From Strongylocentrotus droebachiensis (Eukaryota; Echinodermata; Echinoidea; Camarodonta; Strongylocentrotidae): DNA of 64,000 bases. Of this stretch, positions 10,832 to 62,665 are shown piece by piece. The stretch spans positions 62,001 through 126,000 of the forward strand of contig JAVYIG010002759.1 of assembly GCA_035222895.1 (NCBI GenBank), read 5' to 3'. Under the pieces are notes generated by a model, which was not told the origin of the DNA, did not search any database, and saw nothing but the letters and a program-made list of their open reading frames with translations. The stretch's first letter is position 1. Each line of letters opens with the position of its first letter. A program made the translations under genes and the position numbers.

Positions 10832-12830
10832 ATAATTCATGTATCACAATCACCTGTGATGCACTGCAAGAATAGTATGTCACTTGGTAGATAATTCTTA
10901 TATTTTGAGTTGTATTAACATATATCTACAATTCTACATGTATGTTTCAAAATCCCTTGCGATGAAGGCAGTAAGAATAGTTTGTCATTTTTCCAATGAC
11001 TCGTAAAAGTGGTAAATTCTTATAGGTTTTTTTTAAAAGCTGTATTAACAGAACACCAATTCACTTGTTTTATATTCATGTATCAAAATCACTTGTATAA
11101 GTGTATAAATCAATGAAGAGGTGATATTCTATTTTTATTTGAGCATGTTTATCATGGTCAATATATCATTATTTGAATATTCATTGCTTTAATCACACTT
11201 CTATCTAAGTTCTTGCACAAATCTTCCTATTATTTGCCTATATTTACAAGTAGCTTGGTATTAAAACGTGAGCGAAAGAAATTTTCAACTAGATATTTTG
11301 TTTTGCAAGAAATACCAGTTTGTCTTAATATTGTGACGATTTTGACACGGTTTCATATTAATTTATATTGGAATTTATCTGTGTCCTTAGAAAAATGATA
11401 TAATGCTGAAGATTTTTGTACGTACATGTATTGCATACTTTATACTTATGTTTTGTTTACCGGTATATGTATGTTGATAGTTATTCAAAGCTAATGTATG
11501 TACATATATGTGGTTGACATTGATACACATGATTAGTATGTGCACGCATAACTTTATTGTTACACTGCATACTCAATGGATGTGCAACTCAGAATAAGAA
11601 GAGAAAGGTTAATGACATAGTATCTCATGAAATGCTGTAAATGAAGAAAAGCTGAAAACGTAAAATAATAACTACATGCATTTATTATGTGTCAAATGTG
11701 CAAGTTATGATAATGTTCAGTACTGTTATCAATATTATACAAATTGAATATGATGATGCTTTTGTCCTTGTGTGGATACTTTTTGTCATTCAGTCAAAAT
11801 TATTTACGGTCTGCGATGTTGCAGGGGGGGAGGGGGTTGAATTAGGCAAGAAAGGAAGATTGAGATAGAGAGATAGAGATTAAAGAAACAATGAGTGACA
11901 TAGAGAGAGAGAGAGAGAGAGAGCAAAAGACAGAGTGAATGTATAGAGAGAAAAAATCAGAGAGAGAGAGAGTCAAGGAGGGGGGGGGGGGGGAGGGGGT
12001 GACATGAGAGTAAAATGTGGGTGAAGGATACTTTGGAAAAGAAGATCAGAGAGTCAAGGAAAAGAAAATGTGATGAGCATATACACGTATCAACACAAAG
12101 CAATGGTGATAGTTTAAAATAATATAATCATCCTAATATTAATAAAAATTACTTCACTAATTATAATTAAATCAAGATCTATATAATTTATCATAAATAT
12201 CACTTTCATGTTCATATCAATATATCATCTTTATTGTTAGTATTATCATTGTTATCATGCTTATTATAGTTATTATTTATGTTATTATTAAATTAGATCA
12301 GTATCATCATAATCATGATTGTTGGTCTAATTATATTCATTAAGTAAAAAAATTTTTAAAAATTGCAGCAACCCCCCTCCCCCCCAAAAAAAAATAAATC
12401 CCTCGCATAGGATGTAAAGCTAAGCTAAGTTCACACTTTATTCTTTAATCATGTGAATAACAAAGTTCAACATCCTGCACATAGTATCACAATATTCACC
12501 TCGAAAAAAAAAGGAACAGTAGATCGATATCCACACGCATTGGGCTTATTTTCTCTATTTGGACTCAAGAGGGCGACAAACAAAACTATGATTAATCTAA
12601 AGTATGATTACTAATTAATGTGCAACTTTCACGCTTGACGAGTTTGTGTGGTTATTGTTCTTATTTTTTTCCATCATTGTGCAAAAATTCAGGTAGTTGC
12701 CGCTCGGTGGTCACAAGAACCACAAACTAGAGCACTTTTTGATGTATGCATCCCAGTCTATTTGTGTCGCATATTATATCGCGAGATATTTCTGCAGCCG
12801 AGACCGTAGACTAGCATGTTATTACGCAGA
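10832..12830. other. AT-rich intergenic region with GA and G microsatellites
   Basis: No gene is recognised. A GA-rich block at about 11862-11975 is followed by a G run at 11981-11998. The stretch 12080-12360 is extremely AT-rich with ATT/ATC trinucleotide drift. The last 300 bases lead into the presumed promoter of the ABCC4-like gene. Confidence 0.5.
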
Positions 12831-12839
12831 ATATTCATG

Positions 12840-12978
12840 ACTCCACTAAAGCTCGTGCCAATATATGCTACCTTTTCAGCTCAGCTGAGCTGAGCCTGAG
12901 CTGAGAGAGTCGAAAGAAGACTGAAGTCGGAAGAACTAAATTTCCTTTGCAAGCTGACAGTTCAAGTTCACGTTCAAG
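12840..12978 (+). promoter_or_regulatory. Presumed promoter and 5' UTR of the ABCC4-like gene
   Basis: Just upstream of the start codon lies a repetitive CAGCTGAGCTGAGCCTGAG stretch (about 12881-12903) preceded by CCAATATATGC at about 12859, a weak TATA-like sequence. The start site cannot be read from sequence alone; this is inferred from position relative to exon 1. Confidence 0.35.
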
Positions 12979-53264
<40,286 letters not shown>

Positions 53265-53660
53265 AAGGGTCATAGGACAGGAGGTCACAAAGTCATCACA
53301 AAGGTCATGAGGTCATTAAAGCTTTAAGTAATGGAGAAATGAGATGGGGGTGTCTGATGTCGCGCGTGTTTATTGACCTGGAATTGACTGGACGGATATT
53401 GACCTTATTCATGATAAATATGAATGAGAAATTACTTTCCGTAATGAAGATATGATCATGAGTTGATTTTTATAAAAATTTCACAAAATGGCGCCTGGAT
53501 GACGTCACGATAATCTGATGAACTTGAAAATGTTTTGGATACGTCTTATAACAAGGACCTATGACTGTGCCAAAATTGAAAGAAATTGACCTTACCGATT
53601 TTGAGTAATCATCAGCACAAAAAGTGTGGAGAAATAAATAAAAAGAAAGAAAGAAAGAAA
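53265..53660 (+). other. 3' UTR of the ABCC4-like gene with poly(A) signal
   Basis: Overlapping AATAAA hexamers lie at 53633-53638 and 53637-53642, followed by an AAAG-rich run. This is a plausible polyadenylation site about 370 bases past the stop. Confidence 0.55.
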
Positions 53661-53989
53661 ATTCTGACAAAATCAATAGGTAGTCTGTCAATGACAGAGC
53701 ACCTCATTTTACCTAAAGAGTGCCTTGATGATATATGTTCCCTTTTTCATTTAAATTAAGACAGCTAAAAGTACTTAACTTAATTGAAGAAAAGTTGCAA
53801 TACCAATAATGGAAGTGAATTTTTACACGTTATATATTGCATTTAATGTACCAATGTTTGTTTTTGTATTTCTGTTCTCGTAAAATATGTCTGAGTGTTA
53901 TATCTTAATATTATGTTTGCAAAACAACAATGATCCGTGTCAAATGTACGTAAGGCAAATGTTATGATTGAAATGTAATGGTGTAATGA

Positions 53990-56364
53990 TGAACAGATTT
54001 CGCGTTTGGACAAAGTGTTTGCAAAATTAGATGAATTTGGGTTGAAAGTGAAAGGTAAAAAATGTTTTCTATTTCAAGATAGGATTCATTACTTGGGGCA
54101 TGTAGTAGATGCTAGAGGCATTCGAGTGGATGAGAGCAAAATTGTCAAAATTCAAAATTGGCCTATCCCTCAAAATGCTGATCAGTTACGTTCATTTTTA
54201 GGATTAGCTGGATATTATAGACGTTTTGTTAATAATTTTGCTAAGATAGCTGTACCATTGTTTCAGTTAATTCCCCCTTTAGTAAAAGGAAAGAAGGGAA
54301 AACTACCTAAGTTTGAGTGGAATGCTCTAGCGAACGATTCATTTAGTTTGCTCAAAGAAAAATTGATTCAGGCACCAGTTTTGAGTTATCCGGATTTTTC
54401 AAAAAGTTTTGTTTTAGAAGTTGATGCTTCCCTGAAAGGTTTAGGGGCTTGCTTATCACATGTAGGGGAGTATGGAAGGCGTCATCCCATAGCATATGCT
54501 AGTAGGCAATTAAAAGAAACAGAAAAAAAATACCCAGATTTAAGTTCATTTAAATTAGAGTTGTTAGCATTAAAGTGGGCAGTAGTGGACAAGTTTAGAG
54601 ATCACTTATTAGGAGTCCCATTTGTAATATTTACGGATAACAATCCGGGGCTACCGAGATGCGTTGGGTAGCCCAGTTGGCACCTTTTAATTTTGAGGTT
54701 AAGTTTAGATCAGGTGTTAAGAATAGGTGTGCTGATGCCCTTAGTCGGTACCCAGAGTATCCAATTGTCAATCATGATGATATTACACAAGAAGTTTTGC
54801 ATTCATCTATTTTTAGAATTCAGCAGGATCGTGTAGAACCACTCACACCCCCTTCCAACTCTCCTAGTTTATTTCCTTCTTTAGATAACGTTCAGTTTAA
54901 TAGGACTAATGCAGAGGGAGGACTCTGTGCTTGGTTGTATTTGGGCGCGTGTGGAGTATCGTTGGAAACCCGGGGAATAATACGCATCCGAATCACCAAG
55001 AGTGAAACAACTCCTTAAGCAGTGGTCCTCTTTAGACGAAGACAATTTATTAGTACGACGTATCTCAGATCCTATTTTGGGAAAGATTACCCATATACTA
55101 TTACCCGATTGTTTGCATGAAGAAGTTTTGGTAAAATACCATTCAGATTGGGGGCATCAAGGAGGAGAGAGAACTTATGCGTTATTACGTCGAAGAGTTT
55201 TTTGGTCGGGAATGTCGAGGGATGTAGCTAAACACGTCGCTCGATGTAAACATTGTTGCATCACAAAAGAGAGACGACCCAAATTAAGAACACCCCTTAG
55301 ACATCTTTTGGCATTTAGTCCATTGGAAGTAGTCGCGATAGATTTTGTTAAAATAGATAAAGGTAAAGGTGGTTTTGAGGATGTTTTAGTTATAACGGAT
55401 GTGTATTCTAAGTTTACTCAGGCAGTGCCTTGTAAAGATCAGAAGGCCACCACTGTAGCCAAAGTATTACAGGAGCATTGGTTTTTTAGGTTTGGTATCC
55501 CAAATAGGATTCATAGTGATCAAGGTAGGAATTTTGAATCTTTGATTATTGCAGAGTTATGCAAGTTGTATGGTATAAGGAAGTCCCATACTACCCCCTA
55601 TCATCCGCAAGGCAATGCTCAAGCAGAGCGATTTAACCGTACACGTTTCGGGTTAATTAAGTCCTTGAGTGTCCAAGACAGGCACAAATGGCCAGAATTG
55701 TTGCCACATTTGGTTTTTGTATGTAACACCACCCCTCATACTTCTACACAGGCTACCCCATATTCACTAATGTTTGGGAGGCCTGCTCGCATTCCTTTAG
55801 ATTTTTTATTAGGTAAAAATTTAATTGATTGGGATCAACACTTTGTGGAGACTCAAGCGGAGTTTTATTCCCGAGCTAAGAGCATAGTAGAAGATAATGT
55901 TAAGACTGTAGCTAAGCGTAATAAGAAGTGTTATGATAGAGGCATACATGCATGTACCTCCTATTCAACCAAGTGTTGGTTCTGTAGTATACCTTAAGCA
56001 ATGTGCTTTTCCAGGTCGTCATAAAGTTAAGGATACTTATATGAAAGATCCTTTTGTTGTAGTTTAGATTAATGAACATGAAGATGTATTTAGGATTCGC
56101 CCAATACATGGCGATCCTGCCAGAGTGGTGCATCGTACTTTATTAAGGATGTCACCCTTTGGTGATGAACCAGATGTTCATGTTTGTAGTGAGGATACAA
56201 GTAGTTCCGAAGAGGAATATGAGGTCAGGTTAAAGTTTCCTAATGTACAACAAGCCAGAAGTGGGGTTACTATTACTAGGGACGTTCCTCCTCCTCGCCG
56301 TTCGGCGCGTGCCACAAAAGGCAAACATTCCAATCCATATGGTCTACCCAAATCGGTTAAATAA
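53990..56364 (+). pseudogene. Ty3/Gypsy-type retrotransposon pol remnant (RT end, RNase H, integrase)
   Basis: The copy starts inside reverse transcriptase (LDKVFAKLDEFGLKVKGKKC, FLGLAGYYRRF) and continues into RNase H with VLEVDASLKGLGACL and FVIFTDNNP. A small deletion and frame change near 54645-54660 lead to RWVAQLAPFNFEVKFRSG. Another frame change near 54950-55010 precedes the integrase: H2C2 finger (H..H...C..C at about 55140-55260), core with IDFVKID, HSDQGRNFE and GNAQAERFNRT, i.e. an intact D,D,E triad. Near 55940 the frame breaks again. A TAG stop at about 56066 interrupts the C-terminal chromatin-side region, which ends PPRRSARATKGKHSNPYGLP. Gag, protease and the catalytic RT box are missing, so it is a dead 5'-truncated copy. 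Confidence 0.9.
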
Positions 56365-56510
56365 TGTAATTCAAATGTTTTTTCTGTTATTGGAAAAAAA
56401 TGTTTGATGTTATAATTCCTTCTTTGACTATACATCTGGTCACTTGTTTTGGATAAGCATTTTTTTTTTTAGAGGCTGGGCGCTCCTAACGATGTTTTTT
56501 TACTATTTTC

Positions 56511-56834
56511 ATGAAATACCTGTTATTTGGTCATAGTTTTGTGAGACGTCTCACAGGTAGAGTGCATGGCACTTTGCGAGTCCCAATAGATTCAGGGCAT
56601 TTGAGGGTCGAGTGTTTTTGTCAGGGAGGATTATCCTTCGACAGGATATGTTCCAGACGGGAATATTATCTCAATTACATTCGGTCCTCATGTCCAGATG
56701 TACTTATCTTGGACATGGGGACCAATGATTTGTGCAGGCATACTCCACATGAGGTATGTTTTGCTCTGTGGGAGTTCTTTGAGGATATGTTTCCAATAGT
56801 ATGCCGGGAACTGGTAAACAACCCCTGGTTTTGA
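56511..56834 (+). CDS. SGNH/GDSL-hydrolase-like partial ORF downstream of the Gypsy integrase
   Basis: The 107-codon ORF begins MKYLLFGHSFVRRL, where GHS sits in the place of block I (GDS), and has VLILDMGTNDLCR, the block III G.ND motif. The C-terminal block with the catalytic D..H is absent; the frame ends ..CRELVNNPWF and stop. SGNH-like ORFs are known in some retroelements of aquatic animals, notably Ngaro/DIRS-type and some LINEs. Its position between integrase and the probable 3' LTR suggests an accessory ORF of this element. It is probably inactive. Confidence 0.55.
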   Translation: MKYLLFGHSFVRRLTGRVHGTLRVPIDSGHLRVECFCQGGLSFDRICSRREYYLNYIRSSCPDVLILDMGTNDLCRHTPHEVCFALWEFFEDMFPIVCRELVNNPWF

Positions 56835-56940
56835 GTTCTTGCATTAGATTAAAGTGTTCATTTCGATAAGCACGTTGGAAATGAATTCCTGCATCAAGAT
56901 GTACAGGTGTTCATTTCCAATAACACGTTAGACAATAAAC

Positions 56941-57478
56941 TGTTTTGCCGGGGACGCGAAATTCTCGCGAAGAGATAGACTCCTCCCATTTTTGTCTGTG
57001 ACTAGTTCAAATTACTTGTATCTATGATGCTTTGTCATTGGTTATAATTAATTAAAGGTATAACTCCTCTTTTAATTGGTCGGATGACCTAAGGGTAATT
57101 GTATGTATCCCGTCTTGTAATTGGTTGGCTGCGTAAGGGTCCTCCTGGTTGGCTGGGTATATCGCGGGATGTCTAAACCTCTTCGGGTGCCGTAGTACTT
57201 AAATGCCATGTGTGGGATTTTGTGGTGAGTTTATTTCATTCCTTTAACATGTTTAGTAGGATGTGCTGCTAGTTACGATCAATAGGGCCGCCCAGCCTCT
57301 GAGAGAAGCAGCTTATTTACAATGTTTACACAATAATAATACTCTTTGTTTGCAACGATTGGAGCTTCGGCTGACTTATATATTTAATAAAGTGGACTTC
57401 AACTGTAATTCCGAGCTTCTTGTGTTTTCATTTATATTTGAACTTGTCATCTTCAACTCATTAACTGGCCCACCACAG
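56941..57478 (+). mobile_element. Probable 3' LTR of the Gypsy-type element
   Basis: The segment opens TGTTTTGCCGGGGACGCGAA and may end ..GGCCCACCACA, giving TG..CA borders. It contains a TATA-like GGGTATATCGCGGG (about 57150) and an AATAAA at about 57386. No 5' LTR is present for comparison and the purine tract expected just before the LTR is not obvious, so borders are tentative. Confidence 0.45.
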
Positions 57479-57719
57479 TAGAATAGGCCTTCGGAGTTCG
57501 GACCTATGGCTTGTCCAACCCAACAACACGAAATCTATGCAATTTGCATTCTCAGTGACTATGGAAATATACAATTAATCAGTAACGGATGAATAAATCA
57601 ATTACTAAGACATATATTGTATTAAATTTAATTAAGAAATTTGCAATATTTCGCTCAGTGGGGAGGGGGGATAGTGTGAGCAGTACGTAACTTTTATTTA
57701 TTTACTTATTTATTTTTTA

Positions 57720-57782
57720 ATCCAGGGGGAGGAGCCCGGGCCCATCTCCCCCCCCCCCCCCCCCCTCCCCGGATCCGCGCCT
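57720..57782. mobile_element. Solitary hAT-like right end
   Basis: A C-run segment ends CCCCGGATCCGCGCCTG, the complement of CAGGCGCGGATCC, like the right end of the element at 58384-60904. No paired left end was found. Confidence 0.5.
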
Positions 57783-58136
57783 GTATATGAACAGAGTGTC
57801 CTTGAAAAAAAGGAAACCCATATTTATGAATAAATCACGTAAGATTTCTCTCCTTCTATTATGATACCGAACATGACACGAGAACGCGCGACTGATTTCA
57901 AACAGCCTGAAGTGAGAGAGACATATAAATTGGCTCATTATCGTTATATGCCGTAAAAAGATTTGAAATTATTTGAAAACGATTGATTATTGAAAATACA
58001 GATCCCTTGAAAGCTAATTATTCTCTTCTTCCAAAAGAGGCCATAGACAGACATGATAGTTTTCCTTGTTATATGGACACCCTGTATTTTTAAAATGGTC
58101 TACATATTTTCTTGTAACGGCTATGGTGATTTCATG

Positions 58137-58137
<1 letters not shown>

Positions 58138-58183
<46 letters not shown>
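58138..58183 (+). repeat. Poly-G run of about 46 bases
   Basis: An uninterrupted G run; ORFs across it on either strand are artefacts. Confidence 0.9.
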
Positions 58184-58188
<5 letters not shown>

Positions 58189-58529
58189 ATCAATATTTGC
58201 CAACCAATCAAGATGTGAATATTTCATTTATATCGTAGCCTATTTATAGCAATTCTCTTTCCGAAACCGAGATTTGGGATCGGAAATTATCCCAATTTCG
58301 CTTTCTTTTTCCCCTATATATATCAGACGTCCCACTGCAAAACATGCAGGGGCCTTGGATTCTTCAGGACTTGCACTGATCACCAGGCGCGGATCCAGGA
58401 TTTCTTAGGGGGGGGGGGGGGCCCAAATTTGAAATTATGCGAGCCAAATATTGGTACGTAATGGTGACCAACAGTGACGTAATGCGGTAGGGGGGGGGTC
58501 GGTGAAGGGGGGGGGGCAGTTTCCACCTC

Positions 58530-59830
58530 CCAAGCTTTGACGTTTCATTATATTATTAGAGAAAGAAGACGATTCGTTGTACCGTTCTTGAAAATAATTC
58601 TTGTCTGAATTTATTTTTTCCCCTCCCGCGCGAAGCGTGAAAAATGTTACGATTTATTAAATTATTAGAGAAAGAAGACGATTCGTTGTAGAGTTCTCGA
58701 CTCTTAATCCTCGTCTGAATTCAGGTTCCCCCCTCCCGCGCGAAGCGCGGAAGCTTTTACGATTCAATAAATTATTAGATAAAGAAGACGATTCGTTGTA
58801 CTGTTCCAAACTCTTAATCCTTGTCTAAATTCAGTCTCCCCCCCCTCCCCCTCCTGCGCGAAGCGCGGAAGCTTTGACGTTTTATTAAACTATTAAAGAA
58901 AGAAGACGATTCGTTGTACCGTTCTCGACCCTTTATCCTCGTCTGATTTCAGTTCCCCCCCCCCCCCCCCTCCCGCGCGAAGCGCGGAAGCTTTTACGTT
59001 TCATTAAATCATTAGAAAAAGAAAACGATTCGTTGTACAGTTCTCGACTCTTAATCCTTGTCTAAATTCAGTCCCCCTCCCCCTCATGCGCGGAAGCTTT
59101 GACGTTTTATTAAACTAATAAAGAAAGAAGACGATTCGTTGTACCGTTCTCGACCCTTTATCCTCGTCTGATTTCAGTTCCCCCCCCCCCTTCCCGCGCG
59201 AAGCGCGGAAGCTTTTACGTTTCATTAAATCATTAGAGAAAGAAAACGATTCGTTGTACAGTTCTCGACTCTTAATCCTTGTCTAAATTCAGTTCCTTCC
59301 CCTCCCCCTCCTGCGCGAAGCGCGGAAGCTTTGACGTTTTATTAAGCTATTAAAGAAAGAAGACGATTCGTTGTACTGTTCTCGACTCTTAATCCTCGTC
59401 TGAATTCAGTTCCCCCTCCCCCTCCTGCGCGAAGCGCGGAAGCTTCTACGTTTCATTAAATCATTAGAGAAAGAAGACGATTTGTTGTACAGTTCTCGAC
59501 TCTTAATCCTCGTCTAAATTAAGGTTCCCCCCTCCCGCGCGAAGCGCTGAAGCTTTTAATCTTCATTTAATCATTAGAGAAGAAGACGATTCGTTGTACC
59601 GTTCTCGAAAATAATCCTCATCGGAATTTAGTTCCCCCTCCATCCCGCACGAAGCGCAGAAGCTTTTACGTTTCATTAATTCATTAAAGATTCGTATTAC
59701 CGTTCTCGCCTCTGAATCCTCGTCTGAATTCAGCCCCCCCCCCTCCCCTCCTGCGCGAGGCTTTGACGTTTTATTATTAGAGAAAGAAAACGATGCATTG
59801 TACCGTTCTCTATACTCTGAATCCTTGTCT
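58530..59830 (+). repeat. Tandem array of about 12 units of 105-118 bp
   Basis: Each unit has GACGATTCGTTGTACCGTTC, CGACTCTTAATCCTCGTCTG, AATTCAGTTCCCCC, the palindromic CGCGCGAAGCGCGGAAGC and TTTACGTTTCATTAAATCAT. The landmark GACGATTCGTTGTA recurs near 58569, 58678, 58787, 58906, 59024, 59130, 59248, 59365, 59477 and 59586, with degraded units at the end. C-run length varies most between units. Confidence 0.9.
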
Positions 59831-59959
59831 GAATTTCAAAGATGTTCTTTGTCTGCTCCTATTTCTTCCTACGTCCTCTTCCGATTGGGGGGGGGGGGGG
59901 ACCGCCCCCCCCCCCTGGCTACGCGCCTGCGGTCAGATATACATCTTGATACCTTGTCC

Positions 59960-60265
59960 GACCCCGCAAGCTCAGGGGTTTTAGGCGTTTAATTAAGGTC
60001 AGATGAGCATAGTTTTTTTTGTATACCTTATTATTTTGTGACACTGGCAGGTCACTATTTGGCGTGGGGTCCAGGGGGCGGAGCCCCCAAAAATCAGGGG
60101 TTTTAGGCATCAAATTACCGTCAGATGATCATCTAAGGGCCCGCCGTAGGGCCCTAGATGGAAGCCAGGGGGCAAAGCCCCCGGAAGCTTAGGGGTTTTA
60201 GGCATTTAATCACGGTCAGATGAGCATATTTTGATGCCTCATCATTTTGTTAACACTGGCAGTTA
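59960..60265 (+). repeat. Repeat field with AGGGGTTTTAGGCATTTAAT units
   Basis: AGGGGTTTTAGGCRT(T/C)(A)AAT followed by GGTCAGATGAGCAT recurs at about 59973, 60097 and 60190, separated by hairpin-like blocks such as GGGGGCGGAGCCCCC and GGGGGCAAAGCCCCC. CATTTTGTTAACACTGGCAG and TTATTTTGTGACACTGGCAG also repeat. Confidence 0.7.
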
Positions 60266-60904
60266 ACTATATATTCTTACTTTCTTGCTCTCATTCTATT
60301 TTATTTTATTTCTCTTTAATATACTTTTTCAAGAAAAGTTGGGGGGGGGGGGGGAGCTCGAGGCTCTCGATCCCCGCCGTTCCTCGGGCCCTGACATGTA
60401 GGAATTTCAAGAATCATATTTTTTGCCTGGCTGTAAATTTAGAAATTTGTCATTTTCCAACAAACACATACAAACGTATAATTTACTAAAAAATTTCGGA
60501 AATTATGTCATTTCAGCAATATTTGTAATCCACCGTTGTGGAATTAGAAATAAACCACGTTTGAATTTGATTTCTCCCAAGCCCCCCCCCCCCCCCTCTA
60601 TCAGTACGCCAGTATCTCCTCTTTTCCTTTTTTTCTTTTTTTCTTTCCCTTTCCTTCCTTCTCTCTTATTTTTTTTAATTGGGGGGGGGGGGGGGGGGGT
60701 AACAGCTTGGGAGGCAAGGCCCTTTCGGCCCCCCGATCTCCTTCTTCCCCCTTTTCTTTTCCTATTCCTCTTTTTTCTTTCCCTTTTTCTCCTTTTTCCC
60801 TTTCCCTTCTTTTCCTTTCTTCTCTTTTTTTTTTTTTTGCGGGGGGGGGGGGGGGGCCAAGGCCCGCTCGGCCCCCCCCCCCCCCCCTCCTGGATCCGCG
60901 CCTG

Positions 60905-61067
60905 CTGATCACAGCCGGGATGTGACAAGTCAAGCAAGTTTCAATGCTTTTTGGAAATGTATTCAACTAACTGCTCCCAACCCTCATGCCCCACCCCCTC
61001 CCTCCAGCCGTGCGCCCCTCCCCCAGAGTTAACCTTCCTGAACATTTGCAGCGCAGCGCATAGCTTA
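60905..61067. other. Spacer between the hAT-like and Harbinger-like elements
   Basis: It contains the right target duplication CTGATCAC (60905-60912) and C-rich non-coding DNA. Nothing else was recognised. Confidence 0.5.
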
Positions 61068-61818
61068 GGCCCAAAAAAAAAAGTTGTTTGGTTGTCCTCG
61101 ACCGCCCGCTCGTCATTTTCGGGCCGCTCGTATTTCTTTTTTTTTTTTTTAAATATTTTTTTTTTTTTTTAATTCATTTTTTTTTTTTTAATTCATTTTT
61201 TTTAAATATTTTATTTAATTTTTTTGGGGGGGAGCAATCTTAAATGCCAAACATACCATTTTATGCATTTACAAGGATCAAAATGCGTCCCGTTGCCAGT
61301 TTGATCTTTTCAGTACGCAATTAGGTATTTATTAAACTTGCCATTTTTATTTTTCTATGTCAAAATCCTGTTCATTCAAATCAGGTTCTGAGCATTCTTA
61401 AACTCATTTTAAAGCCCATCTGTACTAGTTTACAGGAGGGATTAGACCACCCTGCAAGTTCACTGGACAGGTGGTTATCTCATCAAATCAGCTCTCAGTT
61501 AATATAAGATAAAGAGGATCATGGGGACCAATGGTCACCGATTAGGCATTGTTTGCTACATAGAGGGCGCAAGTAGCTATAAGTAGTACAATGTACTATA
61601 CTGTACTATACTATACTGTATTTCAAAGCCCAAAATACTTTCTGTGTTGGTCTTGATATTCATTGTACATTAAACTAGTCTTTTACCATATTAAAGTTTT
61701 TTTTATAGACTTTGTTTGTTTATATTGCTTGACAATCCCAATTATATATTTTTTTATGGAAAAAAAATTATTAAAAAAAAAAAAAAATGGGGAAAAAAAA
61801 AAATGCACACAAAAAATG

Positions 61819-61853
<35 letters not shown>

Positions 61854-61916
61854 GCCCGCCCGCCCCTACTCCAGAAAAGCAATCGAGGACAACCAAACAA
61901 TTTTTTTTTTTTGGCC
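61068..61916. mobile_element. 849-bp Harbinger-like element with A/T-run ends
   Basis: GGCCCAAAAAAAAAAGTTG and TTTGGTTGTCCTCGA at the left are mirrored by TCGAGGACAACCAAA and CAATTTTTTTTTTTTGGCC at the right. TTA lies at 61065-61067 and 61917-61919. A 3-bp TTA duplication with GG(G/C)C ends fits PIF/Harbinger. T-rich and A-rich blocks (61135-61220, 61760-61850) are inverted mirror images. The interior contains the interspersed repeat at 61411-61595. Confidence 0.75.
61411..61595. repeat. Interspersed repeat, uninterrupted copy
   Basis: AAAGCCCATCTGTACTAG, GGGATTAGACCACCCTGC, ATCTCATCAAATCAGCTCTC and AGAGGATCATGGGGACCAAT, then CTACATAGAGGGCGCAAGTAG. This is the same repeat that is split by the foldback at 38901-39782; here the junction reads GCTACATAGAGG with no insertion. 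Confidence 0.8.
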
Positions 61917-62123
61917 TTATAGGCGCTCACGTGCGTGCGTGCATGTGTAATGAGCACATGCATAATGCAGACTGATAGTGCTGCACACACACACATACAG
62001 CTTACGAAAAGAATTTCGATTGCGTAATTAACCGGCTTTACACGGTGCACGGCCGCCGTCTTCGAGAATCAAAGTACGGTAAAAGTATAGCTGTAGCTCC
62101 GGGAATCGCGAAAAATACGAACA

Positions 62124-62210
62124 ATGGGCTTGATGAGGATCTTATCGCCAAGGTTTGCATACTTGGGGAGAAATGTTGTTCAACTTCGGCAGTGCCAGTG
62201 GCAGTGTTCA
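62124..62210 (+). CDS. Candidate first coding exon of a mitochondrial protein gene
   Basis: From ATG at 62124 the frame reads MGLMRILSPRFAYLGRNVVQ then LRQCQWQCS, rich in Arg and hydrophobics with no acidic residue, as in a mitochondrial targeting peptide. It ends in phase 0 at TTCA|GTGAGT. The short upstream region (62040-62120) is CpG-rich. The product cannot be identified because the rest lies outside the window. Confidence 0.5.
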
Positions 62211-62665
62211 GTGAGTTATCCAATAATATTTTATCTCGGTCCCAGTCATGGAAAACGATGTGTTGTCAGTGCAGTCTGAATTGAAATGATTTGTTTTTGT
62301 GATGTCGGATCGAATGTTTAGGGATGTAACACTTGTGATATAGATCTATGAAGTAGCAAGCAAACTGCCTTGCCTTTGGCCAGTTGGCACCTGTCTGAGC
62401 TGAATGGAGAAACAAAAATTGTGAAATTTATATAGACTAGGGTCTAGTCGGCACTTGCGCTTGTTCAGAAACCTATCCAAAATTTGACCCGTAACTCCGG
62501 CGTGGAGATAGATACCCTACTAAAACGTACCAAAAATGAAGTAAATATTCATTATTTAAATGTCCAAATAAAGATAATTAGTTAAAAGTTGTTATGTTTA
62601 TTACCTGTTTCGTGTCAATTTTCTTGTTATTTTTGGAGTATTTTTCGGATAAACGTTGATATTAG

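Larger units (their letters stand above)
58384..60904. mobile_element. 2.5-kb hAT-like element with an internal tandem array
   Basis: It begins CAGGCGCGGATCCAGGA and ends TCCTGGATCCGCGCCTG, a perfect 17-bp inverted repeat. CTGATCAC flanks it on both sides (58376-58383 and 60905-60912), an exact 8-bp duplication. The interior holds the macrosatellite (58530-59830), another hAT-type end (..CCTGGCTACGCGCCTG near 59918), a shorter repeat field (59960-60260) and G/C/T homopolymers. There is no transposase, so it is non-autonomous. Confidence 0.88.

Noticed and set aside
58530-59830. CRISPR-like array
   Set aside because: The units are directly adjacent diverged copies of about 110 bp without unique spacers, inside a eukaryotic transposon.
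60423-60966. Proline/arginine-rich ORFs of 72-161 codons on both strands
   Set aside because: They span G, C and T homopolymers inside the hAT-like element and reflect composition only.
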